From Desulfobulbus propionicus (lineage in GTDB: Bacteria > Desulfobacterota > Desulfobulbia > Desulfobulbales > Desulfobulbaceae), in NCBI GenBank assembly GCA_002748755.1, contig PDTD01000014.1:1-64000 (forward strand): a DNA stretch of 64,000 bases, in the 5' to 3' direction. This document shows, in pieces, positions 39,407 to 48,420 of this stretch. Below the pieces are notes generated by a model. That model was not told the DNA's origin. It ran no database searches and worked only from the letters and a program-made list of their open reading frames with translations. Positions within the stretch are counted from its first letter, which is position 1. Each line of letters begins with the position of its first letter. Position numbers and translations under genes: made by a program.

Positions 39407-41047
39407 ATGCGTTTTGCAAAATCAAATGATGTTCTAGGAACCGCCAATCGCGGTAATCCCGCCGAATCAGGCTTGTGTACCCTTTGCAGGGCCGACTGCC
39501 AGGGGAAATGTGAGACCTGGCTTTCCGGTATGGTCGGCAGGAAGCTTCTTTATCCCAGGGATTTTGGTCTGGTAACCGCCGGGGCCAATAACACTACCCA
39601 TGTCGGGGTATCCTACAATTCTTTGAGAATCCAGGGCTACGCCTATGGTTCAAAAGGGTTGCACTCTTCTCTTTCCAATGATCCAGACGACTGTATTTTT
39701 CCTAATGTCAATCTGGAAACCTCCTTCGGCAATGAGATCAAGACAAAATGTACAATTCCCTTGATGACTGGAGCGCTCGGTTCCACCTTTATTGCGACGA
39801 AATACTGGGATTCTTTTGCTGTAGGCTGTTCATTGGTCGGTATTCCGGTCGTTGTCGGTGAAAACGTTGTTGGGGTGGACAAAGAGTCTGAGATGAGCAA
39901 CGGAAAAATCACCAAAGCTCCTGAGCTGGACAGAAGGATTGAGACCTACCTTCGCTACCATGATGGATATGGCGCTATCATCATTCAGATGAATGTGGAA
40001 GATACCAGAAATGGTGTGGCAAGTTATGTGGCGGAAAAATATGGGAACAAATGTATCATTGAGCTTAAATGGGGACAGGGGGCCAAGGATATTGGGGGCG
40101 AGATCCAGGTGACAAGCCTTGATTATGCCAAGTTTCTCAAGGAAAGAGGGTATGTTGTCGATCCCAACCCGATGTTACCTGAAGTTCAGGAAGCATTTCA
40201 CGCCGGCGCGATCAGAGCTTTTGCACGTCACTCCCGTCTCGGCGCAACCAATCTGGCGTCCGTGGTTGATGTGAAAGAAGATTTTATGAAAAGCGTGGAT
40301 TATCTTCGGGGTCTTGGTTTTAAGAGAATATCCTTGAAAACAGGGTCATATGGGATGGAAGAGCTGGCCATGGCCATTAAGTTCGCAACGGACGCCAAGT
40401 TAGACCTGTTGACCATTGATGGCTCTGGCGGGGGCACGGGCATGAGTCCCTGGAACATGATGCAGAGCTGGGGTGTTCCCTCTGTCCATCTGCATGCCAA
40501 GGCGTACGAGTACGCTTCTGTACTGGCCGCAAAAGGTGAAAAAGTTGTGGACCTCTCCTTTGCCGGTGGTTTTGCCTACGAAGACTCCATTTTCAAAGGC
40601 CTTGCCCTGGGCGCTCCCTATGTCAAGCTGATCTGTATGGGACGAGGTATCATGATTCCTGGATTCCTTGGCTCGAACATCGAAGGCGTTCTTAGGCCTG
40701 AAAGAAAAGAAACCGTCCACGGCAACTGGGATAAACTCCCCAAAAGTGTCAGCAGCATCGGGACAACAGCGGAAGAAATTTTTGCCTGTTATTACGATGT
40801 TGAGAAGAAAGTCGGTAAGGATGAGATGAAAAACATTCCCTATGGTGCCATCGCATTCTGGACCATGGCGGATAAAATCGGCTGTGGTCTCCAGCAATTG
40901 ATGGCTGGAGCAAGAAAATTCAACCTGAGTGAAGTGGAGCGTACAGACCTTATTGCAGGCAACTGGGAAACCGCACGAGAGATCGGCATCCCCTTCATGA
41001 CGGAAGCCAACAATGAATCGGCGATGAAAATTCTCAACACATTGTAA
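39407..41047 (+). CDS. FMN-binding glutamate synthase domain protein (GltB-like)
   Basis: The protein of about 546 residues corresponds to the central FMN/Fe-S domain of glutamate synthase. The segment LDLLTIDGSGGGTGMSPWNM binds FMN phosphate, as in GltB, and IIELKWGQGAKDIGGEIQVT is also conserved. An N-terminal Cys cluster (CTLCRADCQGKCETW) may hold an Fe-S centre. It lacks a glutaminase domain. ATG 39407 follows CAAGGAG. The preceding ANTAR gene and leader suggest nitrogen-dependent control. Whether it makes glutamate is unproven. Confidence 0.85.
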   Translation: MRFAKSNDVLGTANRGNPAESGLCTLCRADCQGKCETWLSGMVGRKLLYPRDFGLVTAGANNTTHVGVSYNSLRIQGYAYGSKGLHSSLSNDPDDCIFPNVNLETSFGNEIKTKCTIPLMTGALGSTFIATKYWDSFAVGCSLVGIPVVVGENVVGVDKESEMSNGKITKAPELDRRIETYLRYHDGYGAIIIQMNVEDTRNGVASYVAEKYGNKCIIELKWGQGAKDIGGEIQVTSLDYAKFLKERGYVVDPNPMLPEVQEAFHAGAIRAFARHSRLGATNLASVVDVKEDFMKSVDYLRGLGFKRISLKTGSYGMEELAMAIKFATDAKLDLLTIDGSGGGTGMSPWNMMQSWGVPSVHLHAKAYEYASVLAAKGEKVVDLSFAGGFAYEDSIFKGLALGAPYVKLICMGRGIMIPGFLGSNIEGVLRPERKETVHGNWDKLPKSVSSIGTTAEEIFACYYDVEKKVGKDEMKNIPYGAIAFWTMADKIGCGLQQLMAGARKFNLSEVERTDLIAGNWETAREIGIPFMTEANNESAMKILNTL

Positions 41048-41208
41048 TTCCGGCACCTGTGAGCGGGAAAAATCGGGCTCTCCGGATAGGATCGTGAACA
41101 GGGTGTCTTGTCAAATCCAGGTGTTGACTGGCGCTGTTAAGCTGAACAAGGAGAACAACCAAGCGTCTAATACCGGTCAGAGTCGGTCACAGCGTATGAT
41201 AGTACATT

Positions 41209-41321
41209 CCCAGGCTCATCTCAGGCTGCCCCCCATTGGCAGCTTGTGGATGGTATAAGGACCCAGGGGGAATGGGGGGCCAACAGCTCCCCAACCTGGC
41301 ACAGCCTGAGATGAGCCTGGG
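41209..41321. repeat. 113-bp element with 20-bp perfect terminal inverted repeats
   Basis: Arms CCCAGGCTCATCTCAGGCTG and CAGCCTGAGATGAGCCTGGG are exact complements, 73 bp apart. The interior (TTGGCAGCTTGTGGATGG, CCAACCTGGCACAGCCTGAG) resembles the 3' half of the MITE-like family, so it is probably a rearranged copy. The rest of the 482-bp gap 41048-41529 holds only degraded repeat-like sequence. Confidence 0.75.
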
Positions 41322-41529
41322 TGTAACGTATCTCTTTTTAAACTTGTTTTTTTGCGTTATATTTTTTTAGTCTTGATAAATTTTTTGTGAGAAATCCGAG
41401 TGGATCTTGGCCGACTTTATGTCTTGGGTAGTGGCCGGATACATCGGAGAAAAGGCTTTGTCCCATTTTTTTTGGGGGAATACGTATTGTTTTTACCATG
41501 TAACAACCTAAAATAACAGGAGTATGAGA

Positions 41530-41745
41530 ATGTTACCAAGCAAGAAAATGGAAAAAGCTTTCCTGGCCATTGTTGAAGAAGCAGAGAAACTACTCAAGAA
41601 AGATCTTCCGGAAAAACTCCAGAAGCGGGTCAATGTCATTCGTGCCATCGCCAAACACCAAAGTGATATTCGCGGCATGGAGATACCGGATAACTGCGCC
41701 CACTCCAATGTTGGGGCAAAGAAAAAGAAATGTGGAAAAAAATAA
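41530..41745 (+). CDS. Small basic protein of unknown function
   Basis: This 71-residue, Lys-rich protein has a helical N-terminal half (KKMEKAFLAIVEEAEKLLKK) and a Cys/His tail (DNCAHSNVGAKKKKCGKK) that might bind metal. ATG 41530 is chosen because AGGAG lies seven bases upstream; ATG 41524 is too close. A clear terminator follows. I do not recognise the family, but the start, codon use and terminator support a real gene. Confidence 0.65.
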   Translation: MLPSKKMEKAFLAIVEEAEKLLKKDLPEKLQKRVNVIRAIAKHQSDIRGMEIPDNCAHSNVGAKKKKCGKK

Positions 41746-41777
41746 CATGAATGGCTGGTCAAAAACGGGACAGTTGC

Positions 41778-41802
41778 AGGGGTCACAGAGATGACCTTTT
41801 TC
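41778..41802 (+). terminator. Intrinsic terminator of the small basic gene
   Basis: GGTCA / TGACC around CAGAGA is followed by TTTTT. It is nested in a larger AAAAACGG ... CCGTTTTT inverted repeat (41761-41817). Confidence 0.65.
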
Positions 41803-41915
41803 TCCTGTGCCGTTTTTGATCCATCATAGAGCTACAATCAAAAGGTGGGCAGAGGGGGGCAGGATTGATCACGGTGGACCATTGCCTTTGAGCCAAGACG
41901 CTAAGGGAAGTCTTC

Positions 41916-42986
41916 TCAAAAGAAGATTTTGGATACTATTTCCTGCAACTGTCGGCTCTGCCTGTCAATGGAAGCGGAGAGGTGCAACTGTACAAGCGCC
42001 CGGTTCAGGTTCTGGTTAGCGGTGCTGGTTGGAAAGTAGATATTGCCCTCCAGGTGATCGGTAAAAAAACGCAGGCCCAGTTCAAAACTGATCAGTTTCG
42101 CGGCCATGGGGAGGAGTTCGAGGTCTGCTCGTTTAAGGAGTCCATTTGCTTGGCCGGCATACCCACGGAGCAGGGCAGCAAAAAGCTCTGCTGAAAAGAA
42201 AATCTTTTCAGGCTGTTGATGTTCTTCACCAGCCTGATTGCAGCAAGATCGGCAGCAATCGCCCAGGTCGTGCAGGAGCAGGCCGGGTTTAACGGTGTCC
42301 AGGTCAATGAGACTGATCACCTCTTCGCTTGTCTGAGAGAATAAAAAATTGGACACTTTGGGATCGCCGTGGATGATATGGTGTGACAGCCGGGGTTTGT
42401 GGTGCTCAAACAGGTCGACAACAGGGCTGAGTTGCTCCACGAGCTGGCTGCAGAGCCGTTCCTCAGGGCTCCCTGATGGGCCAGATCCTGCAATCTCACG
42501 ATAGTGCTGGAGATAACGAGGGGTATCATGGAAGTGGGGCAGGGGGTCGGAGAGAGTCCCACTGTCCAGGTTGTTGAGCAGGCGATGAAAGGCGGCCAGG
42601 GCCTCTCCCAGGTTGTACGCCTGCTGCTGTGAGTCGACCTTTTCCAGGGTTCTGGAATTATCCAGGTACGAGAGCAGACGCCACCCATTGCCCTTGGAAT
42701 CGATTCGGGTGTCTTTTCCCCTGCTGTTGCAGATAAGTCGATAGAAGCGAAGGCAAGAATCTTGTCGACTGTGCAGATGCGCAGTGACCAGACGCTGATT
42801 GTGCATGACTGCAGAAGGCTTGGCAAAAACCGCTGCCGAAATCTTTTGGAGAATGTAGCGCTCCCCTTGTGCAGATCGCACCAGCCAGGTGTCGTTCACC
42901 TTGCCTCCGTGGAGCTGCTCCAGAGTGTAATCCTCCCGCACGCCAAGAAAATAGCTGATCATATCCTCGGGGAGTTCGTCACTCAT
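41916..42986 (-). CDS. Phosphotransferase of the APH/choline kinase-like family
   Basis: The 356-residue protein has the kinase Brenner motif HHIIHGDPKVSNFLF and the metal-binding VISLIDLDTVKPGLLLHDLG, with an N-terminal nucleotide lobe (VNDTWLVRSAQGERYILQKI). Similar bacterial proteins include N-acetylhexosamine 1-kinase (NahK-type) and other small-molecule kinases; the substrate is not predictable. It starts four bases after the MazG-like gene, so the two form an operon. Confidence 0.8.
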   Translation of the reverse strand: MSDELPEDMISYFLGVREDYTLEQLHGGKVNDTWLVRSAQGERYILQKISAAVFAKPSAVMHNQRLVTAHLHSRQDSCLRFYRLICNSRGKDTRIDSKGNGWRLLSYLDNSRTLEKVDSQQQAYNLGEALAAFHRLLNNLDSGTLSDPLPHFHDTPRYLQHYREIAGSGPSGSPEERLCSQLVEQLSPVVDLFEHHKPRLSHHIIHGDPKVSNFLFSQTSEEVISLIDLDTVKPGLLLHDLGDCCRSCCNQAGEEHQQPEKIFFSAELFAALLRGYAGQANGLLKRADLELLPMAAKLISFELGLRFFTDHLEGNIYFPTSTANQNLNRALVQLHLSASIDRQSRQLQEIVSKIFF

Positions 42987-42989
42987 GGC

Positions 42990-43322
42990 TCATACTTCAG
43001 GTGGGGGATACTTCCTGGCATTGAGCGCCATTTTTTCCTTGGCAACTGCCAAGAGATCAATGTCCAGCCGGTCTGCCATCCTGGTCAGGTAGATGAAAAC
43101 GTCAGCCATTTCATAGGCCACAGCCTGTTTGGTTGCAGGGTCCAGGTGCAGACTGTCTTTGGGTTCCAGCCACTGAAAATGCTCCAGAAGTTCCGCTGCC
43201 TCCACAATGAGCGCAGAGGCCAGGTTTTTCGGGCTATGAAGAGGTTCCCAGTTCCTGATCCGGGCGAACTCCCTGAGTGCCCTGGCCAGTTGTTCTACAT
43301 CCAAATAGCGATCAGATTCCAT
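42990..43322 (-). CDS. MazG-like nucleotide pyrophosphohydrolase
   Basis: The 110-residue all-alpha NTP pyrophosphatase is of the dCTPase/RS21-C6 type. The metal-binding acidic residues are in LIVEAAELLEHFQW (EAAEL) and YEMADVFIYLTRM (ExxD). The family hydrolyses non-canonical or excess dNTPs to the monophosphate. It is directly upstream of the kinase gene. Confidence 0.88.
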   Translation of the reverse strand: MESDRYLDVEQLARALREFARIRNWEPLHSPKNLASALIVEAAELLEHFQWLEPKDSLHLDPATKQAVAYEMADVFIYLTRMADRLDIDLLAVAKEKMALNARKYPPPEV

Positions 43323-43486
43323 GCAGCTGTTGTATTATTCTTGAAAAACAGGGCAGTAACCTTTGTCGTGGATCAAGGCGCAGGGCGTACGGATATGCTC
43401 CCTTCGGTTGTGGCAAGCGCCCTGCGAAGAAAAGTCTGCGCAAGAATCGTGAGAAGTTGGCATACAACATGCCCACCAGAGGCAGG

Positions 43487-43801
43487 CTACTCTTCCACCT
43501 CAACATCATCATAATTCAGATTGTCGAACTTCTCCTCCGGTTCCTCATCCTCCTCATCAGGAGAGATTTCGGGGGTGGAACGGTCATCTTGGTCGCGAAC
43601 CGCTTTGGGTATTTTGGATTCCGGGACGATGAATTCTCGAATTTTTTCTATTTCTTCTAAAAGACCTTGTTCAGACTGGCAGCTTTCGCACTCCCTCACG
43701 TGTTGATCAACAAACTGCATCATGCGTGCAGGGGCCATGGTTTCCTGTTTTACTCGCAGGTACCAGTCTTTTATCAGGCGAATGAGTCGTTCACATTCCA
43801 T
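43487..43801 (-). CDS. Small acidic protein with zinc-finger-like HxxxCxxC
   Basis: This 104-residue protein starts ECERLIRLIKDWYLRVKQET and has HVRECESCQSE, like the HxxxCxxC zinc site of anti-sigma factors. It ends in a strongly acidic tail. No membrane segment is present, so a classical membrane anti-sigma factor is unlikely. It is not linked to a sigma factor gene here. Function unknown. Confidence 0.6.
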   Translation of the reverse strand: MECERLIRLIKDWYLRVKQETMAPARMMQFVDQHVRECESCQSEQGLLEEIEKIREFIVPESKIPKAVRDQDDRSTPEISPDEEDEEPEEKFDNLNYDDVEVEE

Positions 43802-43933
43802 GTAAATCCTGGGGCTGCTCCAATTTGGTTCATACGGAGGTGTTCAAAAATAGTAAGCATAGTCTTAGGAAAGACAGATTATAATAAAAAGTTGTTTTTA
43901 AGGTCAATAGTTATTAAAATAAAAGTTTACCGT

Positions 43934-44031
43934 GGAAGTGGAAAGGGCACTGGTGGCTCTCCCGGACTTCAAATCCGGTGTGGGGGGTTAATGGCCTCCC
44001 AGGTGGGTTCGATTCCCATGCACTTCCGCCA
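43934..44031 (+). tRNA. selC: tRNA-Sec (anticodon UCA)
   Basis: The 98-nt gene has the features of bacterial selC: GGAAGTGG acceptor strand, anticodon loop CTTCAAA in a CCGGA / TCCGG stem, a long variable arm, T-arm GTGGGTTCGATTCCCAT and an encoded GCCA end. By my pairing, seven acceptor pairs are Watson-Crick and the eighth is G opposite G. It inserts selenocysteine at UGA with SelB, which is not in the window. A selenoprotein gene is at 21683. Confidence 0.95.
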
Positions 44032-44244
44032 CCCTCCTTTGTACTGTCTTTTTCCTGATCAGTATGTTTTTTCAGCACCTTGCCATACTTCCAGCAGGCA
44101 GGAATTCCAATGTTGGCTGGATACTCATCTCCTCAGATCAGAGGTACCTTGAAGACAGGGGGGCTTGATCTGGCCGTACTGTCGTGAGCACCGGAGCCAT
44201 TCTCCTTTTTTTCTCTTAAGCTGGATTGTTTCCATTGGAGAGGA

Positions 44245-44250
44245 TATAAT
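44245..44250 (+). promoter_or_regulatory. Possible -10 element upstream of pyk
   Basis: A perfect TATAAT occurs 126 bases before the pyk start, but no good -35 lies at the right distance. The rest of the 344-bp gap after tRNA-Sec shows nothing recognisable. Confidence 0.3.
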
Positions 44251-44375
44251 ACAAAAAAATAATCGCTCGGTAGCATTTCTTCCGAAGCATAGTGGAATCA
44301 TCTGATCGATGTTCCGTTGTCTACACAGGCGTTGAACTGCTTGTATCTCTCCTAATCACGCGGAATGGAAAGCTC

Positions 44376-45803
44376 ATGCCGGCACCGAATAAAACAAAGA
44401 TTGTCTGTACCATCGGCCCTGCCTCAAGATCACCGGAGGTACTGGAAAAGTTGATGGCAGCCGGGATGGATATTGCCCGGCTGAATTTTTCGCATGGTGG
44501 CTTTGAGCAGCATAAAAAAGATATTCAGCAGATCAAGGCTGTGGCTCATAAGCTGGGCAAACCTGTTGCCATTATGGCGGACCTGCCTGGTCCTAAAATA
44601 CGTATTGGCGATCTTGCAGAAGAAGAAATTGAACTGGTCAACGGGCAATCACTGATCTTGACCACTCTGGATGTTGTCGGCACCACGGAAAAAATAGCCG
44701 TGAATCTGCCCAATCTCCACCAGGTGGTCGCAGTGGGGGAGAACATTTTTCTCAATGACGGTTTTCTTCAGCTTGAGGTCAAAGAGATTCGGGGCCGTGA
44801 CATTCATTGCCGTGTTGTGGTGGGCGGCCCCTTACGCTCGAAAAAAGGTCTGAACATCCCTGACGTGGACCTTGGGATTGATATTCTGACCGAAAAAGAC
44901 AAGGAAATTGCAGCTTTTGCTCTGGAAAACGGGGCTGATGCCTTAAGCCTTTCTTTTGTAGAAAAGGCAGAGGATATTGTTGAACTCAGGGAATTGGCCA
45001 ATGATCTTGACCATGATCCGTTTATCATTGCCAAGATTGAACGTTCACAAGCCATAACCAACCTGGATGCCATCCTCAGTCAGGCCGACGGTATTATGGT
45101 CGCCAGGGGCGACCTGGGGGTGGAGATTCCCATTGCCCGTATTCCTGTCGTCCAGAAGATGATCGTGCGCAAGGCCAACCAGCTGGGGAAACCGGTTATC
45201 ACGGCCACGCATATGCTGGAATCCATGATCCATAACGTTATCCCCACCAGGGCGGAGGCCACCGACGTGGCCAACGCGATCCTGGACGGCACCGATTGTG
45301 TTATGCTGTCCGGTGAATCTGCTGTCGGTAAGCATCCGGTAGAATCTGTCACCACTTTGAGTGATATAGCAGTGGAAGCGGAACATCTTCGCAGTACCCA
45401 AAAATCGTATTCCTCCAGTGCGCTGACCCCGGCCAGCTGCTCACTGGATATCATCGCGCCAAGTGTTGAGGCGTCTGTATATAGGCTTTCTCCTGCTGCG
45501 GTACTGGTTCCTACCCGCAGTGGAACCACGGCACGTAATATTGCCCGTCATCATCTCCCTGTATGGGTGGTCGGTGTCAGTAAAAAGAAGAAGAGTTGCA
45601 TGGACATGGTCTTTACCTACGGCGTGATTCCTGTCCATGAACATGACCATCCCACAAACTGGCGTCACTGGGCCAAGAAAATGCTGGAAGAACATGGGCT
45701 CCATGGCAAATGGGTTATCCTCACCGAGGGTCCGTCCTCCAAATACCCTGATCGCAATGACCGCATGGAGATCATGGACCTGACACGCAAAGCATCAAAT
45801 TGA
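44376..45803 (+). CDS. pyk: Pyruvate kinase
   Basis: The 475-residue glycolytic enzyme converts PEP and ADP to pyruvate and ATP. It has KIVCTIGPASRSPEVLEKLM, the metal/PEP site MVARGDLGVEIP and ATHMLESMI. The C-terminal regulatory domain runs from about 355 (VLVPTRSGTTARNIARHH). ATG 44376 is chosen since MPAPNKTKIV is the family start. gap follows 156 bases downstream, giving a small glycolytic cluster. Confidence 0.96.
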   Translation: MPAPNKTKIVCTIGPASRSPEVLEKLMAAGMDIARLNFSHGGFEQHKKDIQQIKAVAHKLGKPVAIMADLPGPKIRIGDLAEEEIELVNGQSLILTTLDVVGTTEKIAVNLPNLHQVVAVGENIFLNDGFLQLEVKEIRGRDIHCRVVVGGPLRSKKGLNIPDVDLGIDILTEKDKEIAAFALENGADALSLSFVEKAEDIVELRELANDLDHDPFIIAKIERSQAITNLDAILSQADGIMVARGDLGVEIPIARIPVVQKMIVRKANQLGKPVITATHMLESMIHNVIPTRAEATDVANAILDGTDCVMLSGESAVGKHPVESVTTLSDIAVEAEHLRSTQKSYSSSALTPASCSLDIIAPSVEASVYRLSPAAVLVPTRSGTTARNIARHHLPVWVVGVSKKKKSCMDMVFTYGVIPVHEHDHPTNWRHWAKKMLEEHGLHGKWVILTEGPSSKYPDRNDRMEIMDLTRKASN

Positions 45804-45850
45804 ATCCTGAGAGAGCTGTATTCCTGGTTTGCAAAGATAGCATTGTAAGG

Positions 45851-45868
45851 GCCCCTGTTTTCAGGGGC
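45851..45868 (+). terminator. Short GC hairpin between pyk and gap
   Basis: GCCCCTG / CAGGGGC with a TTTT loop lies 47 bases past pyk. It has no U-run and may only attenuate or stabilise the pyk mRNA. Confidence 0.35.
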
Positions 45869-45959
45869 ATCCGCTGCCCCCAGGAGGCAGGCTGGTTGTT
45901 TTTGAATATCTACGGGTTCAGTCCATTCAACAATTTTATTTGAGAGAAGGAGACATACC

Positions 45960-46964
45960 ATGGGGATCAAAGTTGGTATCAATGGATTTGGTAGAATTGG
46001 CAGGACTATTTTTCGTGCCATGATGGAGGATGAGGCCTTCAATGAGATCGAGATTGTTGCCATCAACGATCTGACAGACATCGCAACCTTGGCTCACCTG
46101 ATGCAATACGATTCCATTATGGGAACCATGAAGGCGGAGGTTGCTGTCCGTGAAAACAGTATAGTGGTGAATGGCAGGGAAATTTTGGTAACCAGCCTGC
46201 GCAATCCCGCTGAAATTCCCTGGAATGCCGTCGGCGTTGAGTATGTGGCCGAATGCACGGGACGGTTTCGAGATTATGAAGCCGCTCAGGCCCATCTTGA
46301 TGCTGGGGCAAAAAAGGTGGTTATTTCAGCACCTGCAAAAGGTGCTGTGAAGACGTTTGTCATGGGGGTGAATGAAGACGAGTATGACCCGACCAGACAC
46401 CACGTGGTCTCCAACGCGTCCTGCACCACCAACTGCCTGGCGCCATTTGCCAAGGTTATCATGGACCGATTTGGGATAGTACGCGGGCTGATGACCACCA
46501 TCCATGCCTATACCGGTGATCAGCGGCTGCTGGATCTGCCCCATTCCGATCTACGTCGTGCCCGGGCGGCCTGCCTTTCCATGATCCCCACCAAGACAGG
46601 TGCTGCGGCAGCCGTCTCCCTGGTTATCCCTGAACTGAAAGGCAAGTTTGACGGACTGGCGGTTCGGGTGCCGACCCCAACCGTCTCCCTGGTTGATGCT
46701 GTTATGGAGGTAGAGCGAGAAGTAACCGTGGACGAAGTGAATACTGTTTTGAAAGAGGCTGCCAATCGGTATCTGGGCTACACAGATCTGCCGCTGGTGT
46801 CCATCGATTTCACGGGTGATAGCCATTCTTCCATCATCGATGGCCAGTCCACCAAGGTGATTGGCAAGAGTGTCAAGGTCATGAGCTGGTACGATAACGA
46901 ATGGGGCTATTCCAACCGTATGCTGGACCTTATACTCCACATGGATAAACAAGCCGTTCTCTAG
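45960..46964 (+). CDS. gap: Glyceraldehyde-3-phosphate dehydrogenase, type I
   Basis: The 334-residue enzyme has the NAD site INGFGRIGRTIFRAM, the catalytic Cys in VSNASCTTNCLAPF with its partner His, and the C-terminal WYDNEWGYSNR. The Asp in AINDLTD indicates NAD preference. ATG 45960 follows AGAAGGAG. It lies downstream of pyk in the same direction and convergent with glyQ. Confidence 0.97.
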   Translation: MGIKVGINGFGRIGRTIFRAMMEDEAFNEIEIVAINDLTDIATLAHLMQYDSIMGTMKAEVAVRENSIVVNGREILVTSLRNPAEIPWNAVGVEYVAECTGRFRDYEAAQAHLDAGAKKVVISAPAKGAVKTFVMGVNEDEYDPTRHHVVSNASCTTNCLAPFAKVIMDRFGIVRGLMTTIHAYTGDQRLLDLPHSDLRRARAACLSMIPTKTGAAAAVSLVIPELKGKFDGLAVRVPTPTVSLVDAVMEVEREVTVDEVNTVLKEAANRYLGYTDLPLVSIDFTGDSHSSIIDGQSTKVIGKSVKVMSWYDNEWGYSNRMLDLILHMDKQAVL

Positions 46965-47096
46965 CCCCAAGAGGTGATGAAAAATCGAGTTCAGGTTGTG
47001 GCCCAGTGAGGCATGAGGCGTACAGCTTAAAAAAAGACCGGGTCAGAATTCTTTACCGGGATTGTGCCAGAAAAGAAGGCTGCATGCACCAAGGGC

Positions 47097-47171
47097 AGTC
47101 CGGATTGCCCATCAGCTCAGGTGGCGCCTGTTTTTTCAAAGAAGAAACAATGTGCATGGGAAATCCGGGTT
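47097..47171 (-). repeat. MITE-like repeat, 75-bp internally deleted copy with both ends
   Basis: Left end (minus strand) AACCCGGATTTCCCATGC and right end GATGGGCAATCCGGACT survive while the middle is lost. The left end overlaps the glyQ stop codon (TAA). Confidence 0.7.
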
Positions 47172-48042
47172 AGCTCTTTGTCAGCAGAGGGTAGTCCATA
47201 TCAGCCCGTTGCTGGACGTATTTATGAGCCACCGCCCGGGCCAGGTTACGAATCCTTCCGATATATCGGGTCCTTTCGGCAACGCTTATGGCCTTCCGGG
47301 CATCAAGCAGGTTAAAGGTGTGGGAGCATTTCAGGCAGTAATCATATGCAGGTAAGATGAGGTTTTTATCCACCAGTTTGAGGGCCTCACGTTCGTACTG
47401 GGTAAAGGAGGCTGTCATATCCTCGATATTCGCTTCTTCAAAGTTGAAAGCGGAAAACTCTTTTTCAGCCTGGTGAAAAATCTGACCATAGGTGACCTGC
47501 GCATTCCATTGAATGGCATAGACTGAGTCCACCTTTTGCAGGTACATGGCTATGCGTTCAAGGCCATAGGTGATTTCAACGGTGATCGGTTTCAGGTCAA
47601 GGGAACCGGCTTGCTGAAAGTAGGTAAACTGGGTAATTTCCATACCGTCGAGCCAGACTTCCCAGCCCAGACCCCAAGCGCCAAGGGTGGGTGATTCCCA
47701 ATCGTCTTCGACAAAACGAATATCATGCTCCAGCAGGTCCAGTCCGAAACGCTTCAGACTCTCCAGATACATTTCCTGGATATCCTGGGGAGAGGGTTTG
47801 ATGACGACCTGATATTGGTAGTAATGCTGCAAACGGTTCGGGTTTTCACCATATCGGCCGTCAGTAGGACGACGTGAGGGCTGGACATACGCTGCTTTCC
47901 AGGGTTCCGGACCCAGTGCGCGCAACAGGGTAGCGGGATGGAATGTTCCCGCCCCAACCTCCATATCGTAGGGCTGCATCACAACACATCCCCTGGATGC
48001 CCAGTAATTGTTGAGTGTACTGATAATATCTTGAAAGTACAT
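47170..48042 (-). CDS. glyQ: Glycyl-tRNA synthetase alpha subunit
   Basis: The 290-residue class II catalytic subunit of the heterotetrameric GlyRS is clear from [40 protein letters not shown] and [20 protein letters not shown] 48042 is standard. The beta-subunit gene glyS, normally next in the operon, is absent here; a repeat and then the convergent gap gene follow. GlyS should therefore be encoded elsewhere. Confidence 0.96.
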   Translation of the reverse strand: MYFQDIISTLNNYWASRGCVVMQPYDMEVGAGTFHPATLLRALGPEPWKAAYVQPSRRPTDGRYGENPNRLQHYYQYQVVIKPSPQDIQEMYLESLKRFGLDLLEHDIRFVEDDWESPTLGAWGLGWEVWLDGMEITQFTYFQQAGSLDLKPITVEITYGLERIAMYLQKVDSVYAIQWNAQVTYGQIFHQAEKEFSAFNFEEANIEDMTASFTQYEREALKLVDKNLILPAYDYCLKCSHTFNLLDARKAISVAERTRYIGRIRNLARAVAHKYVQQRADMDYPLLTKS

Positions 48043-48299
48043 GGTCAGGTGAAAATCCTACGTTGATTGTTAACAAATAATGGCTACTGTAACAGTACAA
48101 TTTACCATAGTGGTTGGATGCGGTAAACGAATTTGTACAGCACTTGGAGGTGACTACAGAGACCCCTTTGGGTCACGGGTCCGCCAGCAGGCATGGGGTA
48201 CTTCCCGAATCTAGGCTATTTGTGACTCTGGCATGCTTGGAGTTGCGGGCCATGCAGGCCGAACTGAATACGCACAGTTGTCAACCTTGTACAGACGTC

Positions 48300-48378
48300 C
48301 CGTACTCCCCATCGCGCCTGTTGTCTTAGCGGTGTGACGCATCCCCTTTGGATATGGGCGCAAGACTGCCATGCCGGC
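48300..48378 (-). repeat. MITE-like intergenic repeat, fragment
   Basis: On the minus strand GGCATGGCAGTCTTGCGCCC is followed by ATATCCAAAGG, like the centre-right part of the family. No other feature is visible in the 378-bp glyQ-uvrA gap. Confidence 0.45.
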
Positions 48379-48420
48379 ATACCCTCTTTTTACTCATACT
48401 GTGCAGGGCACTGAAATTGT

